Under the pieces are notes generated by a model. The model worked only from the letters and a program-made list of their open reading frames with translations. It did no database searches and had not been told where the DNA came from. The position numbers and the translations under genes were made by a program. Of a stretch of DNA of 64,000 nucleotides, positions 54,961 to 63,885 are shown piece by piece (within the stretch, counting starts at the first letter, position 1; the number at the start of each line of letters is the position of its first letter). The stretch spans positions 400,270 to 464,269 of the forward strand of contig JAJDCY010000024.1 in assembly GCA_029260595.1 (NCBI GenBank). The letters run 5' to 3'. The DNA is from Phycisphaeraceae bacterium. Its GTDB lineage: Bacteria; Planctomycetota; Phycisphaerae; Phycisphaerales; Phycisphaeraceae.

Positions 54961-56034
54961 TCACACCGCCAGCGCCGCGCCGGGCAGCTCCCATTGGCCG
55001 AGTTCCTGGCGGAATTTTTTGGATTTGTCCACGACCAGGAATTCGCCGTCGAGGCTGATCTTGAACCGCTCCAGCGGCCGCGGCGCCGGGCCCTCGAAGT
55101 TGACGCCGGTCATATAAAAGCCAGAACCGTGACACGGGCACTTGAACTTCCCATCAGCAGACAGCCAATTGGGGATGCAGCCCAGGTGCGTGCAGATCGT
55201 GCTCAGCGCGACGATCTTGCCGTCCGGCTCGCGGATGATCCACACCTGCTGTGAGCCCTTGAACTGCTCGTAGACGCCGGGTTCGGGGTAATCACTGATC
55301 TTGCCGGCGCGGAAGGTGCTCGGCGGTTCCTTGGTGACCTTGGGCACCAGGAACGACTGGAACGCGGCGCCCGCCGTCGCGAACGTCGCGAGCATCGCAC
55401 CCCACGCGATAGCGATCGCGGCGCTGAACTGGCGGCGCGTCATGTTCGCCGCGCTAGCGAGCACCCCTGCCCGCTGGCGGATCCGATCCGCGACCGACTC
55501 GCTCGGCCGCGTGTACCCGCTGCCGAGCATTGCGGCACTTTGAGCGTCAGGTGGAGCGTCGGTACCGAGTGCAGCGGTGATCGCCTCAGCCGGTGCCCGG
55601 GCAGCGAGCGTTTGCGCGTGCTCCGTCTCGACCGATCGGCTCCCATGTGTCCGTGCATTAGCCAGAAGACCGGCCCACTTCGGGTCGGGTGGGCCATCGG
55701 GGATCACCGGCCCCTTTGTCGCCGCGGCCGCCCCACCCCCCCCGCCGCTCGCAGCCCCGGCCGCCGCGGCTTCTTCTTCCTGCCCGGCCCACGGCTCGGG
55801 GCCTTCGACCTCGACGGTCTCAAACTTGATGACATCAACCGGGCAGCCCTCCGCCGCGACGATGATCGATGGCGTGAGTGGCTTAGTGAACTCAGGCTTG
55901 AGCGCGTCCGGCCGGATGATGCAGGTCTCTTCCTGCACGTCGAACACCTCGGGGCTGTCGGTCTCGCAGGCGTCGCAGACGATGCACCCGGGGGCGATCC
56001 AGACCTTGACTACTTCTTGATGGGTTTCAGCCAT
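54961..56034 (-). CDS. Rieske iron-sulfur protein with N-terminal ferredoxin-like domain
   Basis: A 357-residue electron-transfer protein. Residues 10-75 hold a ferredoxin-like domain with C17-x2-C20-x2-C23 and C64 followed by Pro, the ligand set of a single 4Fe-4S cluster. A low-complexity Ala/Gly/Glu linker follows. A twin-arginine-type helix (TRRQFSAAIAIAWGAMLATF, residues 199-218) then anchors the protein. The C-terminal Rieske domain has CTHLGC (C281, H283, C286) and CPCHGSGF (C299, C301, H302), the full 2Fe-2S ligand and disulfide set. The N-terminal part should face the cytoplasm. It lies with split cytochrome b genes, so it is probably the Rieske subunit of that complex; the ferredoxin domain is an unusual addition. 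Confidence 0.88.
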   Translation of the reverse strand: MAETHQEVVKVWIAPGCIVCDACETDSPEVFDVQEETCIIRPDALKPEFTKPLTPSIIVAAEGCPVDVIKFETVEVEGPEPWAGQEEEAAAAGAASGGGGGAAAATKGPVIPDGPPDPKWAGLLANARTHGSRSVETEHAQTLAARAPAEAITAALGTDAPPDAQSAAMLGSGYTRPSESVADRIRQRAGVLASAANMTRRQFSAAIAIAWGAMLATFATAGAAFQSFLVPKVTKEPPSTFRAGKISDYPEPGVYEQFKGSQQVWIIREPDGKIVALSTICTHLGCIPNWLSADGKFKCPCHGSGFYMTGVNFEGPAPRPLERFKISLDGEFLVVDKSKKFRQELGQWELPGAALAV

Positions 56035-56069
56035 GATTCGTGAGCCTCAGTCCTCGCCGCGGGTATAGT

Positions 56070-57116
56070 TCAACGCGTGTGGGTCAACTGCCGGGCGGCC
56101 TTCCTGATCGTCCGGCTAGGGTCTTTTTCGGCTAGATGCTCAATCTTAGCCCAGATACCGGGGTCGTTCATCGTGTTGGCGGCCGCCAGGACGGACAGCA
56201 TCACACGATCGACGGCGACTTGGGTGGTCCGGGCGGGTTGGTTTGCCGCGAGCCCGGCCGTCAGGCGCTCGTGCAATGCGTCTCGGTCGAGCAGGACCTT
56301 CGCCACAAACCGGCTGGCCTCCGCGTCGCCCAATCGGGCCAGCGCCACCGCCGCATTCCATCGAGAATCACGATACTCGTCACCCATCGCCGTCATCGCT
56401 TCACGCAGGGCATCGGTGACACGCATGTCACCCGAGTCTGCCAGTTGTCCGAGCGCAGCCGCAGCCGTTGCTCGCACCTGCGGGCTCTGGTCGGATAACG
56501 CGTCTGCGATCTGATCGGTCAACTGGCGGGCGAGCGTGATATCCGGCCAACTCAGCACCCCGTTGATCGCGCCCATCCTGGCCTGGGGGTGTTCGGCATC
56601 GAGGTGCGCGGCGATGGTTGTTAACCCGCCCTCACACCCGAGTCGCCCGACGGCCAACAGCAGGTACGCCTGCAGCACGGGCTCGGCGTCTGAAACATGG
56701 TTATCGAGGATCGCGATCAGTTTTTGGCTGACCTGTTGTTTTTTGGCGTCGTCCTTAATCGTCGGGATCATCGTCGCGACGTTGTACGCCGCCAGCCAGC
56801 GGTCCTTGTATCGCGGATCCTGCAGGCCCAACCGCAGCTTCCCCACGCCGCTGGATTGCTCGAGCTTGACCAGGTGATTCTCAATTTTGTCGGTCGCCCC
56901 GGCCAACACGCCAAATAGCAGCGCCAAGCCGACGCAGACAATCACGATCACGGCCGGGATGATGACGAGTTGGCCGACCTGCATCGCCGCGGACGTCGGC
57001 GGCGCGTCGGGCGCTTCATCGGCTGGCCCGGTGGGGTCGCCGGGCATGGGTGGTCCGGGCGAGGCGTTCGGGCGGCGGCCTGTTGAGGGGTTGGTCTGTG
57101 GGGCGTTTGACGTCAT
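56070..57116 (-). CDS. HEAT-repeat membrane-anchored protein
   Basis: A 348-residue protein. A Pro-rich cytoplasmic start (residues 1-45) leads to one membrane helix (about 48-72, QLVIIPAVIVIVCVGLALLF). At least five HEAT-like helical repeats follow, with the usual Ala/Leu-Gly-x-Leu-x-D pattern (PVLQAYLLLAVGRLG, then SPQVRATAAAALGQLADSG, then SRWNAAVALARLGD). HEAT repeats mediate protein contacts. It lies 35 bp upstream of the Rieske gene in the same direction, so it may be an assembly or accessory factor of the cytochrome complex. The ATG at 57116 is preferred because the frame further upstream has no conserved look. Confidence 0.77.
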   Translation of the reverse strand: MTSNAPQTNPSTGRRPNASPGPPMPGDPTGPADEAPDAPPTSAAMQVGQLVIIPAVIVIVCVGLALLFGVLAGATDKIENHLVKLEQSSGVGKLRLGLQDPRYKDRWLAAYNVATMIPTIKDDAKKQQVSQKLIAILDNHVSDAEPVLQAYLLLAVGRLGCEGGLTTIAAHLDAEHPQARMGAINGVLSWPDITLARQLTDQIADALSDQSPQVRATAAAALGQLADSGDMRVTDALREAMTAMGDEYRDSRWNAAVALARLGDAEASRFVAKVLLDRDALHERLTAGLAANQPARTTQVAVDRVMLSVLAAANTMNDPGIWAKIEHLAEKDPSRTIRKAARQLTHTR

Positions 57117-57327
57117 GGGCTTCGGTGGCGCAACCGGTCGGCCCGGCCAGGCGCCGAGCATTCTATCGCAATGCACCAACGCCGACGGCAAGGCGGTATT
57201 CAACGGAGATCTTTTGTTTTGAATCCCGTAACCCCCGTGACGTAACTGCCCTAGAATAGACCGGATCGCCGGCAGCATCCGCATCGGACACACGTGTCAG
57301 ACCGCCGGGATCTGGAGTCATCAATAT

Positions 57328-59370
57328 ATGGGGCCATCCCACGACGCCAAATCATCTGCCCGACCTTCTGCCCGCCCCGCCGCGCGACCCACCGCCCGCG
57401 TGCCCCGACCCGCGAAGCCCGCGGTCGTTTCGGTCGCTACACCTAACCCGGGCGAACCTGAATCGGCCGATTGGACCACCTCGGACGCGAGCAAGCTCTA
57501 CCGCGTCGATCAATGGGGCGAGGGCTACTTCTCTGTCAATGACAATGGGTGCCTGTCGGTGCAGCCGCACAAAACCGCCAGCCCGGCCATCGATCTGAAG
57601 AAGCTCGTCGACGAATTGAAGGAACGCGACCTTCAGCCGCCACTGCTGATCCGATTCTCAGACATCCTTCGCCACCGTGTCGGCGACCTGAACGCGGCGT
57701 TCCAAAACGCGATCCGTGAGCACGATTATGAGAGCGACTATCACTGCGTCTACCCGATCAAGGTCAATCAGCAGCGGCACGTCGTCGAGGAGGTCATCGA
57801 GTTCGGCCGCCCGTACGGGTTCGGCGTCGAGGTCGGGTCCAAGCCGGAGCTGCTAGCCGTCATGGCGATGGTCAAGGACGACACCACGCCGATCATCTGC
57901 AACGGCTTTAAGGACGCGTCGTTCATCGAAGCCGTCATCCTCGCCGCGAAGATCGGCAAGAACATCATCCCCGTCGTGGAGAAGTTCAGCGAACTCGAAC
58001 TGATCACCCGCTTCGCCAAGCTGCACAACGTCCGCCCGTCGATCGGCGTCCGGGCCAAGCTCGCCGCGCGCGGCGCGGGGCGATGGGAGCAGTCCGGCGG
58101 GATCCATAGCAAGTTCGGGCTTTTCGTCAGTGAGGTGATCGATGCGCTCGAATTCCTCAAGCAACACGAGATGACCGACTGCCTCAAGCTGCTGCACTTC
58201 CACCTGGGCAGCCAGATCAGCGACATCCGCAGCATCAAGAGCGCGGTGATCGAGTTGAGCAGAATCTACGCCGAGCTGCGCAACGCCGGCGCGGGCCTGG
58301 AGTATGTCGATGTCGGCGGCGGACTCGGTGTTGATTACGACGGGTCCAACACCAACACCGTTTCCAGTATCAACTACACCCTGCAGGAATACGCCAACAA
58401 CATCGTGTTCCACATCAAGGAGACCTGCGACGACGCCGGCGTCCCGCACCCGACGATCATCAGCGAGTCCGGGCGGGCGCTCGTCGCCCACCACAGCGTG
58501 TTGGTGGTCGAGGTGATCGGGTGGAGCGGCTTCGGGCGTGTCAGCGTGCCGCAATCGTTGTCCGACGCCGACCGGGCGGACATGCCGCTGCCGGTCGTGA
58601 CGCTGTTCGACGCCTACGCCGATCTGACCACCGAGAACTACACCGAGTATTTCCACGACGCCCAGCTCGCACGCGACCAGGCGCTGACCCTGTTCAACAC
58701 CGGGCACTGCTCGCTCGCGCACCGCGGGTTGGCTGAGCGGTTGTTCTTCGGCGTGTGCACGAAAGTTCTGAGCATCGTCCGCGAGCTCGACGACCCCCCG
58801 ATCGAGTTCCTCGACCTCGAAGCGATCCTTTCGGACACCTACACCTGCAACTACTCGATCTTTCAATCGATGCCCGATAGCTGGGCGATCGACCAGAACT
58901 TCCCGATCATGCCCATCCACCGCCTCGACGAACAGCCAACCTGCCGTGGGACGTTGGCCGACATCAGTTGCGACTCCGACGGGAAGATCGACCGTTTCAT
59001 CGGCGGCCACAGGCCCAAGCCCGTGCTTGAGCTGCACCCCTACAACGATGACGAGCCCTACTACATGGGCGCGTTCCTGGTCGGCGCCTACCAGGAGATC
59101 CTCGGCGACCTGCACAACCTCTTCGGCGACACCAACGCCGTACACGTCAGCCTCGACGATGCCGGCAGGGTCTGTATCGACGAAATTGTCGAGGGCGATA
59201 CGGTTCGCGAGGTGTTGAGCTACGTCCAGTACTCGGCCGACGAGTTGACGCGGGCGATGCGCAAACGCGTCGACCAGGCGTTGCGCGATGGCAAGCTCAC
59301 GCTCGAAGAATCCCGCGTGCTGCTGCGGTTCTACGAGTCCGGCCTCAAGGGGTATACGTACCTGGAGTAG
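57328..59370 (+). CDS. speA: biosynthetic arginine decarboxylase
   Basis: A PLP enzyme that makes agmatine from arginine, the first step of the agmatine route to putrescine and polyamines. The PLP lysine is in YPIKVNQQRHVVEEVIEFG near residue 148. HFHLGSQISDIRSIKSAVIE near 290, VDVGGGLGVDYDGS near 330, and FNTGHCSLAHRGLAERLFFG are further family blocks. At 680 residues it has normal length, with a Pro/Ala/Arg-rich N-terminal extension of about 40 residues. The ATG at 57328 follows a 211-bp gap. No speB or other polyamine gene is adjacent. Confidence 0.95.
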   Translation: MGPSHDAKSSARPSARPAARPTARVPRPAKPAVVSVATPNPGEPESADWTTSDASKLYRVDQWGEGYFSVNDNGCLSVQPHKTASPAIDLKKLVDELKERDLQPPLLIRFSDILRHRVGDLNAAFQNAIREHDYESDYHCVYPIKVNQQRHVVEEVIEFGRPYGFGVEVGSKPELLAVMAMVKDDTTPIICNGFKDASFIEAVILAAKIGKNIIPVVEKFSELELITRFAKLHNVRPSIGVRAKLAARGAGRWEQSGGIHSKFGLFVSEVIDALEFLKQHEMTDCLKLLHFHLGSQISDIRSIKSAVIELSRIYAELRNAGAGLEYVDVGGGLGVDYDGSNTNTVSSINYTLQEYANNIVFHIKETCDDAGVPHPTIISESGRALVAHHSVLVVEVIGWSGFGRVSVPQSLSDADRADMPLPVVTLFDAYADLTTENYTEYFHDAQLARDQALTLFNTGHCSLAHRGLAERLFFGVCTKVLSIVRELDDPPIEFLDLEAILSDTYTCNYSIFQSMPDSWAIDQNFPIMPIHRLDEQPTCRGTLADISCDSDGKIDRFIGGHRPKPVLELHPYNDDEPYYMGAFLVGAYQEILGDLHNLFGDTNAVHVSLDDAGRVCIDEIVEGDTVREVLSYVQYSADELTRAMRKRVDQALRDGKLTLEESRVLLRFYESGLKGYTYLE

Positions 59371-59421
59371 CTCCTCTCCCGCCCTACCGGCACCTGATCG
59401 ATCCACCCCCGCCCCACCACC

Positions 59422-60123
59422 ATGCCCGCACACGTCGCCATCCTGCACAAGCCTTATATGGACAAGATCCTTAGCGGCGAAAAGACAATCGAGTGTCGCC
59501 TGACGCGCACCGCCCGCGCCCCCTACCGCCGGATCACCGCCGGCGATGTGATCCATTTCAAACAGGCCTCCGGCCCCTACCGCGCCGTTGCATCAGCCAA
59601 AGCGGTTGCGTTTCATGACGGGCTCACCGCGGGAAAAATCGCCGCGCTGCGATCCCGACACAATCAAGCCATCGGCGGCGACGACGCCTACTGGCTCGCC
59701 AAACGCCAGGCCCGTTACGCAACGCTCATCACCCTCGATGCTGTCACGCCCACCGACCAGGGGCCAACCATGCCGCCATCACGCGGTCCGGCCTGGTTCG
59801 TGATTGACAACCCGCCCGGCCCGGATCGCTTCGACATCCGCGTCACCGCCGGGGCGATCCGCAACCGCTACCTCACGATCCCCCGCGCTCGCATACCCGA
59901 CCATTCACCCGCCCCGCCGGTTGCACCGGGATCGTCGATCGAGCTGGTCCTGCCCGACGGCCGTCTGGTGCGCACCGAGATCACCGGTAGACGCATGATC
60001 CGTTGGCGCGGCTGGGGCCGGTACTTTGACGATCACAGCCTCCGCCCCGGAGATTCCGCCAGTTTTGTCCACCTCGGTGGCGACCGCTACCGTGTCGGCT
60101 TCACGCCCACTCGCCGTCGGTAA
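59422..60123 (+). CDS. ASCH domain protein
   Basis: A 233-residue soluble protein. The first 100 residues match the ASCH (PUA-like) fold: VAILHKPYMDKILSGEKTIE with the G-x-K-x-x-E signature, CRLTRT, and AGDVIHFKQASGPYRAVA. ASCH domains probably bind RNA or modified nucleotides. The C-terminal half is a second beta-rich domain (SIELVLPDGRLVRTEITGRR) I do not recognise. It lies 51 bp after speA and 64 bp before nadC in the same direction. Function unknown. Confidence 0.8.
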   Translation: MPAHVAILHKPYMDKILSGEKTIECRLTRTARAPYRRITAGDVIHFKQASGPYRAVASAKAVAFHDGLTAGKIAALRSRHNQAIGGDDAYWLAKRQARYATLITLDAVTPTDQGPTMPPSRGPAWFVIDNPPGPDRFDIRVTAGAIRNRYLTIPRARIPDHSPAPPVAPGSSIELVLPDGRLVRTEITGRRMIRWRGWGRYFDDHSLRPGDSASFVHLGGDRYRVGFTPTRRR

Positions 60124-60187
60124 TTTGGCCAGAAACTGATTGGCCGACACCGACCGCCCTGTTCAGACGTTCGTTCAAACCGCCGCT

Positions 60188-61147
60188 ATGGATCAAACCA
60201 CCCCCCCACTACCTGCCGCCGCTCCCTCGCTGGACCAATACATCCCGCGTGAGCAGCTAGCCGATCTGATCTGCCGAGCGAAGATCGAAGACCTTGGCCA
60301 AGCCGGGGCCGACCTCACCAGCGACACGCTTATCCCCGCAACGCTCACCGGCCAAGCCGTGATCCGTACCCGCGAGCCCGGCCGCCTCGCCGGCGTCGCC
60401 CTGCTGCCGGCAATCGCCGAAACGTTCGACCCCGCCGCCGCGGTCAAACTCAAACACACCGACGCCAGCCCGATTGCCGCGGGCGACATCGTCGCGACAC
60501 TGTCCGGACCCGTGCGTAGCCTCCTGACCATCGAACGGACCGCGCTCAACTTCATCACGCACCTGTCCGGCATCGCGACACTGACCGCGCAGTACGTCGC
60601 CGCTGTCGCCGGTACACCCGCGCGCATCTACGACACACGGAAAACCCTGCCCGGCCTGCGAGCCCTTCAAAAGTACGCCGTTGCCTGCGGTGGTGGCCAC
60701 AACCACCGGTTCGGCCTTCACGACGCGGTGCTTATCAAAGACAATCATTTGGCTCACCTCCCTCATGACCAGTGGGCCGCCCGCATCCGCCAAGCCGTCG
60801 AGTCCGCCCGCGCACACGACCCGCCGCCGAGCTTCGTCCAGATCGAGGTCGATGACGTTTCCCAACTCCAGGCACTGCTTGAATGCTTCGGCCCTGCAGA
60901 TGCCCGTACCAATGCCCTGTTCGACATCGTCCTGCTCGACAACATGGCGGTCGACCAGCTCACCCAGGCCGTCGCCCTACGTGACCGTCTCGCCCCGCGT
61001 ATCGAACTCGAAGCCAGCGGCGGGCTGACCCTGAAAACCGTCGCTGCGGTTGCCGCGACTGGTGTTGATCGCTTGTCGATCGGTGCGCTGACGCACTCCG
61101 CACCCGCGTTGGACCTGGGCATGGATATCGATCAGTTTGCCGGTTAG
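60188..61147 (+). CDS. nadC: nicotinate-nucleotide pyrophosphorylase (carboxylating)
   Basis: Converts quinolinate and PRPP to nicotinate mononucleotide in NAD synthesis. The key block TRKTLPGLRALQKYAVACGG then GHNHRFGLHDAVLIKDNH is clear near residues 150-190, and ERTALNFITHLSGIAT precedes it. IVLLDNM and EASGGLTLKTV near the C-terminus complete the PRT-type II barrel. The 319-residue length is slightly above average. The ATG at 60188 is preferred over a TTG at 60140. It is followed 19 bp later by birA. No nadA or nadB is adjacent. Confidence 0.95.
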   Translation: MDQTTPPLPAAAPSLDQYIPREQLADLICRAKIEDLGQAGADLTSDTLIPATLTGQAVIRTREPGRLAGVALLPAIAETFDPAAAVKLKHTDASPIAAGDIVATLSGPVRSLLTIERTALNFITHLSGIATLTAQYVAAVAGTPARIYDTRKTLPGLRALQKYAVACGGGHNHRFGLHDAVLIKDNHLAHLPHDQWAARIRQAVESARAHDPPPSFVQIEVDDVSQLQALLECFGPADARTNALFDIVLLDNMAVDQLTQAVALRDRLAPRIELEASGGLTLKTVAAVAATGVDRLSIGALTHSAPALDLGMDIDQFAG

Positions 61148-61166
61148 CGCGACCCGGTTAATTCCT

Positions 61167-62198
61167 ATGAACGAACCCGACCCGCCCATCATCCACGCTC
61201 CGTTGCTCGACCGTTTACTGCGTACCGCCGAGCCGGCCTCGGTCAGCGCGCTCGCACAACACCTGAACTTGACCGAAAAAAAAACGCTCCGCGAGATCGA
61301 CCGTCTCTGCGCCGCGGGTTGCGAGATCCACCGGCACCCCCAGCGCGGATTGACGCTCGTCCACTCGGGCCTGGGCGCCTGGCGAGACTACCTCGCATGG
61401 GCCTGCCCCCGACCGACGGTTCGCACCATCGAGGTCTACCGCAACACCACCAGCACTCAGGACGCTGCCCGCCGACTGATCGACACCGACCACTGCGCAG
61501 CCGACGGCGCCATCGCGATCGCCGACGAACAGACCGCAGGCCGTGGCCGGCTCGGGCGACGATGGGTTGCCCCGCCCGGGACCGCCGTCACCTTCAGCCG
61601 CGTCTACGTCTCATCGGGAAACCCGATCAGCGTCGACCAACTCACCCTGATCAGTGCGGTCGCCGTCGCACGAGCGATCGAATCCGCGTGTGGTTTGGCC
61701 CACCAGACCATCTCGATCAAATGGCCAAACGATCTGATCGCACGCGGCGGCAAGCTGGCTGGGATCCTCGTCGAGACCTACCCCCTGAGCGCCAACGCCC
61801 GCGCCGCCGCCGCCGTGATCGGTGTCGGGATCAACGCCGCCTCATCGCCTGACGAACTCACCCCCGCCCCGCCGGGCCGCGGGTATCCCACGACAAGCCT
61901 CGCAGCCATAGGCAGCCGCGTCGATCGACTATGGGTGTTAACCGAGGTGATCCGTCAGCTCGATGTCGCCCTGGCCAGCCCGACTCCCCGAGCATTGCTC
62001 GCCGAGTGGCGCGAGCGCTGCCCGATGCTGTCGGAACCAGTTCGGCTGCGACAAAACGGGCAGTTGATTGAAGGGACGGTGATCGATCTGCACCCGACCG
62101 ACGGCCTGATTGTGCGCACAGACGCGGGCATGCTATTACACCTGCCGGCCGCAAGCACCACGGTGGTTCGTACGCCCCCCGCCTCGGCAACTCCCTGA
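61167..62198 (+). CDS. birA: biotin-[acetyl-CoA-carboxylase] ligase
   Basis: Attaches biotin to the biotin carboxyl carrier protein through biotinyl-AMP. The catalytic biotin/AMP-binding motif TAGRGRLGRRWVAPPGTAV lies near residue 130, KWPNDLIA near 187, and GKLAGILVE right after. The first 60 residues hold a winged helix-turn-helix (VSALAQHLNLTEKKTLREID), so it is probably the two-function type that can also repress biotin genes. The ATG at 61167 is chosen over a TTG at 61137. No bio genes are in the window to test the repressor role. Confidence 0.93.
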   Translation: MNEPDPPIIHAPLLDRLLRTAEPASVSALAQHLNLTEKKTLREIDRLCAAGCEIHRHPQRGLTLVHSGLGAWRDYLAWACPRPTVRTIEVYRNTTSTQDAARRLIDTDHCAADGAIAIADEQTAGRGRLGRRWVAPPGTAVTFSRVYVSSGNPISVDQLTLISAVAVARAIESACGLAHQTISIKWPNDLIARGGKLAGILVETYPLSANARAAAAVIGVGINAASSPDELTPAPPGRGYPTTSLAAIGSRVDRLWVLTEVIRQLDVALASPTPRALLAEWRERCPMLSEPVRLRQNGQLIEGTVIDLHPTDGLIVRTDAGMLLHLPAASTTVVRTPPASATP

Positions 62199-62233
62199 AA
62201 TGCCCCAGCCTGAATCAAGTAAGACCGTCAAAA

Positions 62234-62307
62234 TATCCGCGGCAGGGCTCGAACCTGCAACCTTCGGCTTCGGAGGCCGACACTCTATCCAATTGAGCTA
62301 CGCGGAC
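62234..62307 (-). tRNA. tRNA-Arg (anticodon CCG)
   Basis: Reading the minus strand, the 7-bp acceptor stem GTCCGCG pairs with CGCGGAT (one G-U at its end). The D arm holds GTAGCTCAATTGGATAGAG. The anticodon stem TCGGC/GCCGA closes the loop CTCCGAA with anticodon CCG, which reads the arginine codon CGG. The T arm contains GGTTCGAGCCC. Discriminator base A; CCA is not encoded. 74 nt. It lies 36 bp downstream of birA on the opposite strand. No integrase or repeat suggests an inserted element here. Confidence 0.95.
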
Positions 62308-62670
62308 GACTGACACGTTATGTTAGCACCACGCCCGTCGCGCCCGCAAAGCCCACCAAATCTCTAACGTAACGCCGCGTAGATTACCCATTTTCACATG
62401 GGATCATAACGCACCACTGCGATGTCGCTCACCCCTTGCCCGGCCCCCGCTTGATGCAATCCACTGCGCTATCAATAGTTGTTCGCCGCGGACCCAGTTG
62501 CTTCCAGATTACCGATGAAAAATCGTGAAAATTTTCCTGAGTATTTGTCACAAACCTATTGCATCCACACCTCGATTGTGGTCTAATAGGCGTCAACAGT
62601 TCGCAATACGCCGGTTCCGGCTGCGACAACGGAGTAGTGAGGCAATTTTCACCAGTAGGAGGTAGGCAAT
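62308..62670 (+). other. 363-bp region between tRNA-Arg and a PEP-CTERM gene
   Basis: No coding region seen. It holds the tRNA's upstream sequence (minus strand) and, at its right, the predicted promoter at 62559-62587, then an 80-nt leader that ends with AGGAGG a few bases before the ATG at 62671. The part 62510-62560 is AT-richer than its surroundings. Confidence 0.5.
62559..62587 (+). promoter_or_regulatory. predicted promoter of the PEP-CTERM gene at 62671
   Basis: -35 box TTGCAT (62559-62564), 17-bp spacer, -10 box TCTAAT (62582-62587). The spacer itself carries CCACA-N7-TGTGG (62565-62581), a dyad that could be an operator. Confidence 0.55.
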
Positions 62671-63393
62671 ATGATTCGGAAAAGACTAATGGGAGCGGTG
62701 TTGTGCGCGGTGGTCGGGTGGTCCGCACTCTCAGCTCAGGCTAATCCGCTGAATCTAACGATGGGCTTGCCGGATATTCTGACCCAGGCGTTGTCCGTCA
62801 CTTATGTGTACACCCCGCCTGTTGGGCCGGGTGACGGCACCGGCGTTCTCAGCGTAAGCGGTAGCGCAGTTCAGATTGCATTGGCCGATCCCCCGCCCGT
62901 GGTCACTACGATCAATGCGGTTGGGAGCATGGGGCCTGGTGCTGACTTCACGTCCGGTGACTATACGCTGGATATCACGCTGATGGTCGACACGGCTACC
63001 GGTTTACCCACCTCGGCCGCCGGGACTCTACTGATTGAAGGCGAGATCCCCGGCCTACTCCCGCCCGTCGACGGCCCGACCCTGCTAGCAGGCACACTGA
63101 TGGATTTCGGTTTTTCGGCGCCTCCCCCAGCAGGTGGTGTGTTCGAGTTCGTGTTCGATGCGTTGTCAGGCGAAGTATCGCACCTGTACACAGGTGGCAA
63201 GGCAGGTGTGATCCTCACCCCCGGTGGTACCGGAACGCAGTTCACAGGTGACTTCCGTGACGACTTTAGCAACAATACTGCATCCGGTAACGCTAATAAC
63301 TTCAACATCGCACAAGTCCCTGAGCCAACGACGGCGTTGCTGACATTGATTGCAGTTTCCGCCGTCGCCAGTCGTCGGCGCTTGCTGCGTTGA
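62671..63393 (+). CDS. PEP-CTERM sorting domain protein
   Basis: A 240-residue secreted protein. The signal peptide is MGAVLCAVVGWSALSAQA, and the C-terminal sorting tail is VPEP, a hydrophobic run TALLTLIAVSAVA, then SRRR. The middle is acidic and Gly/Thr/Pro-rich with strand-like patches (GDYTLDITLMVDTATGLPTS) but no catalytic motif. A strong AGGAGG lies just before the ATG. It is a single-gene unit with its own promoter. Function unknown beyond surface sorting. Confidence 0.85.
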   Translation: MIRKRLMGAVLCAVVGWSALSAQANPLNLTMGLPDILTQALSVTYVYTPPVGPGDGTGVLSVSGSAVQIALADPPPVVTTINAVGSMGPGADFTSGDYTLDITLMVDTATGLPTSAAGTLLIEGEIPGLLPPVDGPTLLAGTLMDFGFSAPPPAGGVFEFVFDALSGEVSHLYTGGKAGVILTPGGTGTQFTGDFRDDFSNNTASGNANNFNIAQVPEPTTALLTLIAVSAVASRRRLLR

Positions 63394-63416
63394 GACCCGT
63401 TGGAGGCCCGGGGGCC

Positions 63417-63438
63417 CCCCTTCGGGGTTCGTTGTTTT
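63417..63438 (+). terminator. possible weak terminator after PEP-CTERM gene
   Basis: CCCC-TTC-GGGG (63417-63427) followed by TTCGTTGTTTT. The stem is only 4 bp, though more pairing with the G- and C-rich stretch just upstream is possible. Confidence 0.35.
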
Positions 63439-63503
63439 GGATCCCAGCGGGGACCTGTCGCGGTCGGTGTGAGCGGAAGTTGCTTCGTCGTCTCCGGAAA
63501 AAC

Positions 63504-63523
63504 CCGTGATGTTTGCATCACGG
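63504..63523. repeat. 8-bp hairpin in intergenic region
   Basis: CCGTGATG (63504-63511), loop TTTG, CATCACGG (63516-63523): perfect pairing, no T-tract. Role unknown. Confidence 0.45.
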
Positions 63524-63885
63524 CGCGCCCGGAGGCCCATCTCGGGGGGGGCTGGCATCTGGAGGGCTTGTGGGGGGCGAAGGAGCCTCGCAGGCCACTG
63601 GTAGCTTCACGGAAGTCGCTACCTCAACTTTCTAGCAGCTGGCATAGGTGTCATCTGCTACGTTCGGGCTATACCGCGGCGATTCGCTGGGCTGTGCTCG
63701 TGATATTTACGGCTGCGGATACGACTTCAAGATCGTAGAGAGACCGGATGAATAGGGACGACGCTGGTGGGGTGTTTGCCGGGATCGCGTTAGTCGCATT
63801 ACTGCGAGACTCAGGATTGCTTCGGAGATAGTACGAGAGATTAGCCAATCAAGTCTGTAATTCGTTCACGGGAAAGGCTCCAGCC

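Larger units (their letters stand above)
63394..63885 (+). other. 492-bp gene-free region before the LEPR-type gene
   Basis: No convincing coding region. It begins with a possible terminator (63417-63438), contains a perfect 8-bp hairpin (63504-63523) and G-runs near 63543-63580, and ends with AAAGG 8 bases before the ATG at 63886. I could not find a convincing promoter pair for that gene. Confidence 0.45.

Noticed and set aside
57853..59556. Long open frame on the minus strand (567 codons) across speA
   Set aside because: It lies fully antisense to a clear arginine decarboxylase. The composition (Val/Gly/Asp/Arg-rich, no motif) is what the reverse frame of a GC-rich gene gives.
62199..62400. 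Integrated element at the tRNA-Arg gene
   Set aside because: No integrase, no duplicated tRNA 3' end and ordinary genes on both sides.
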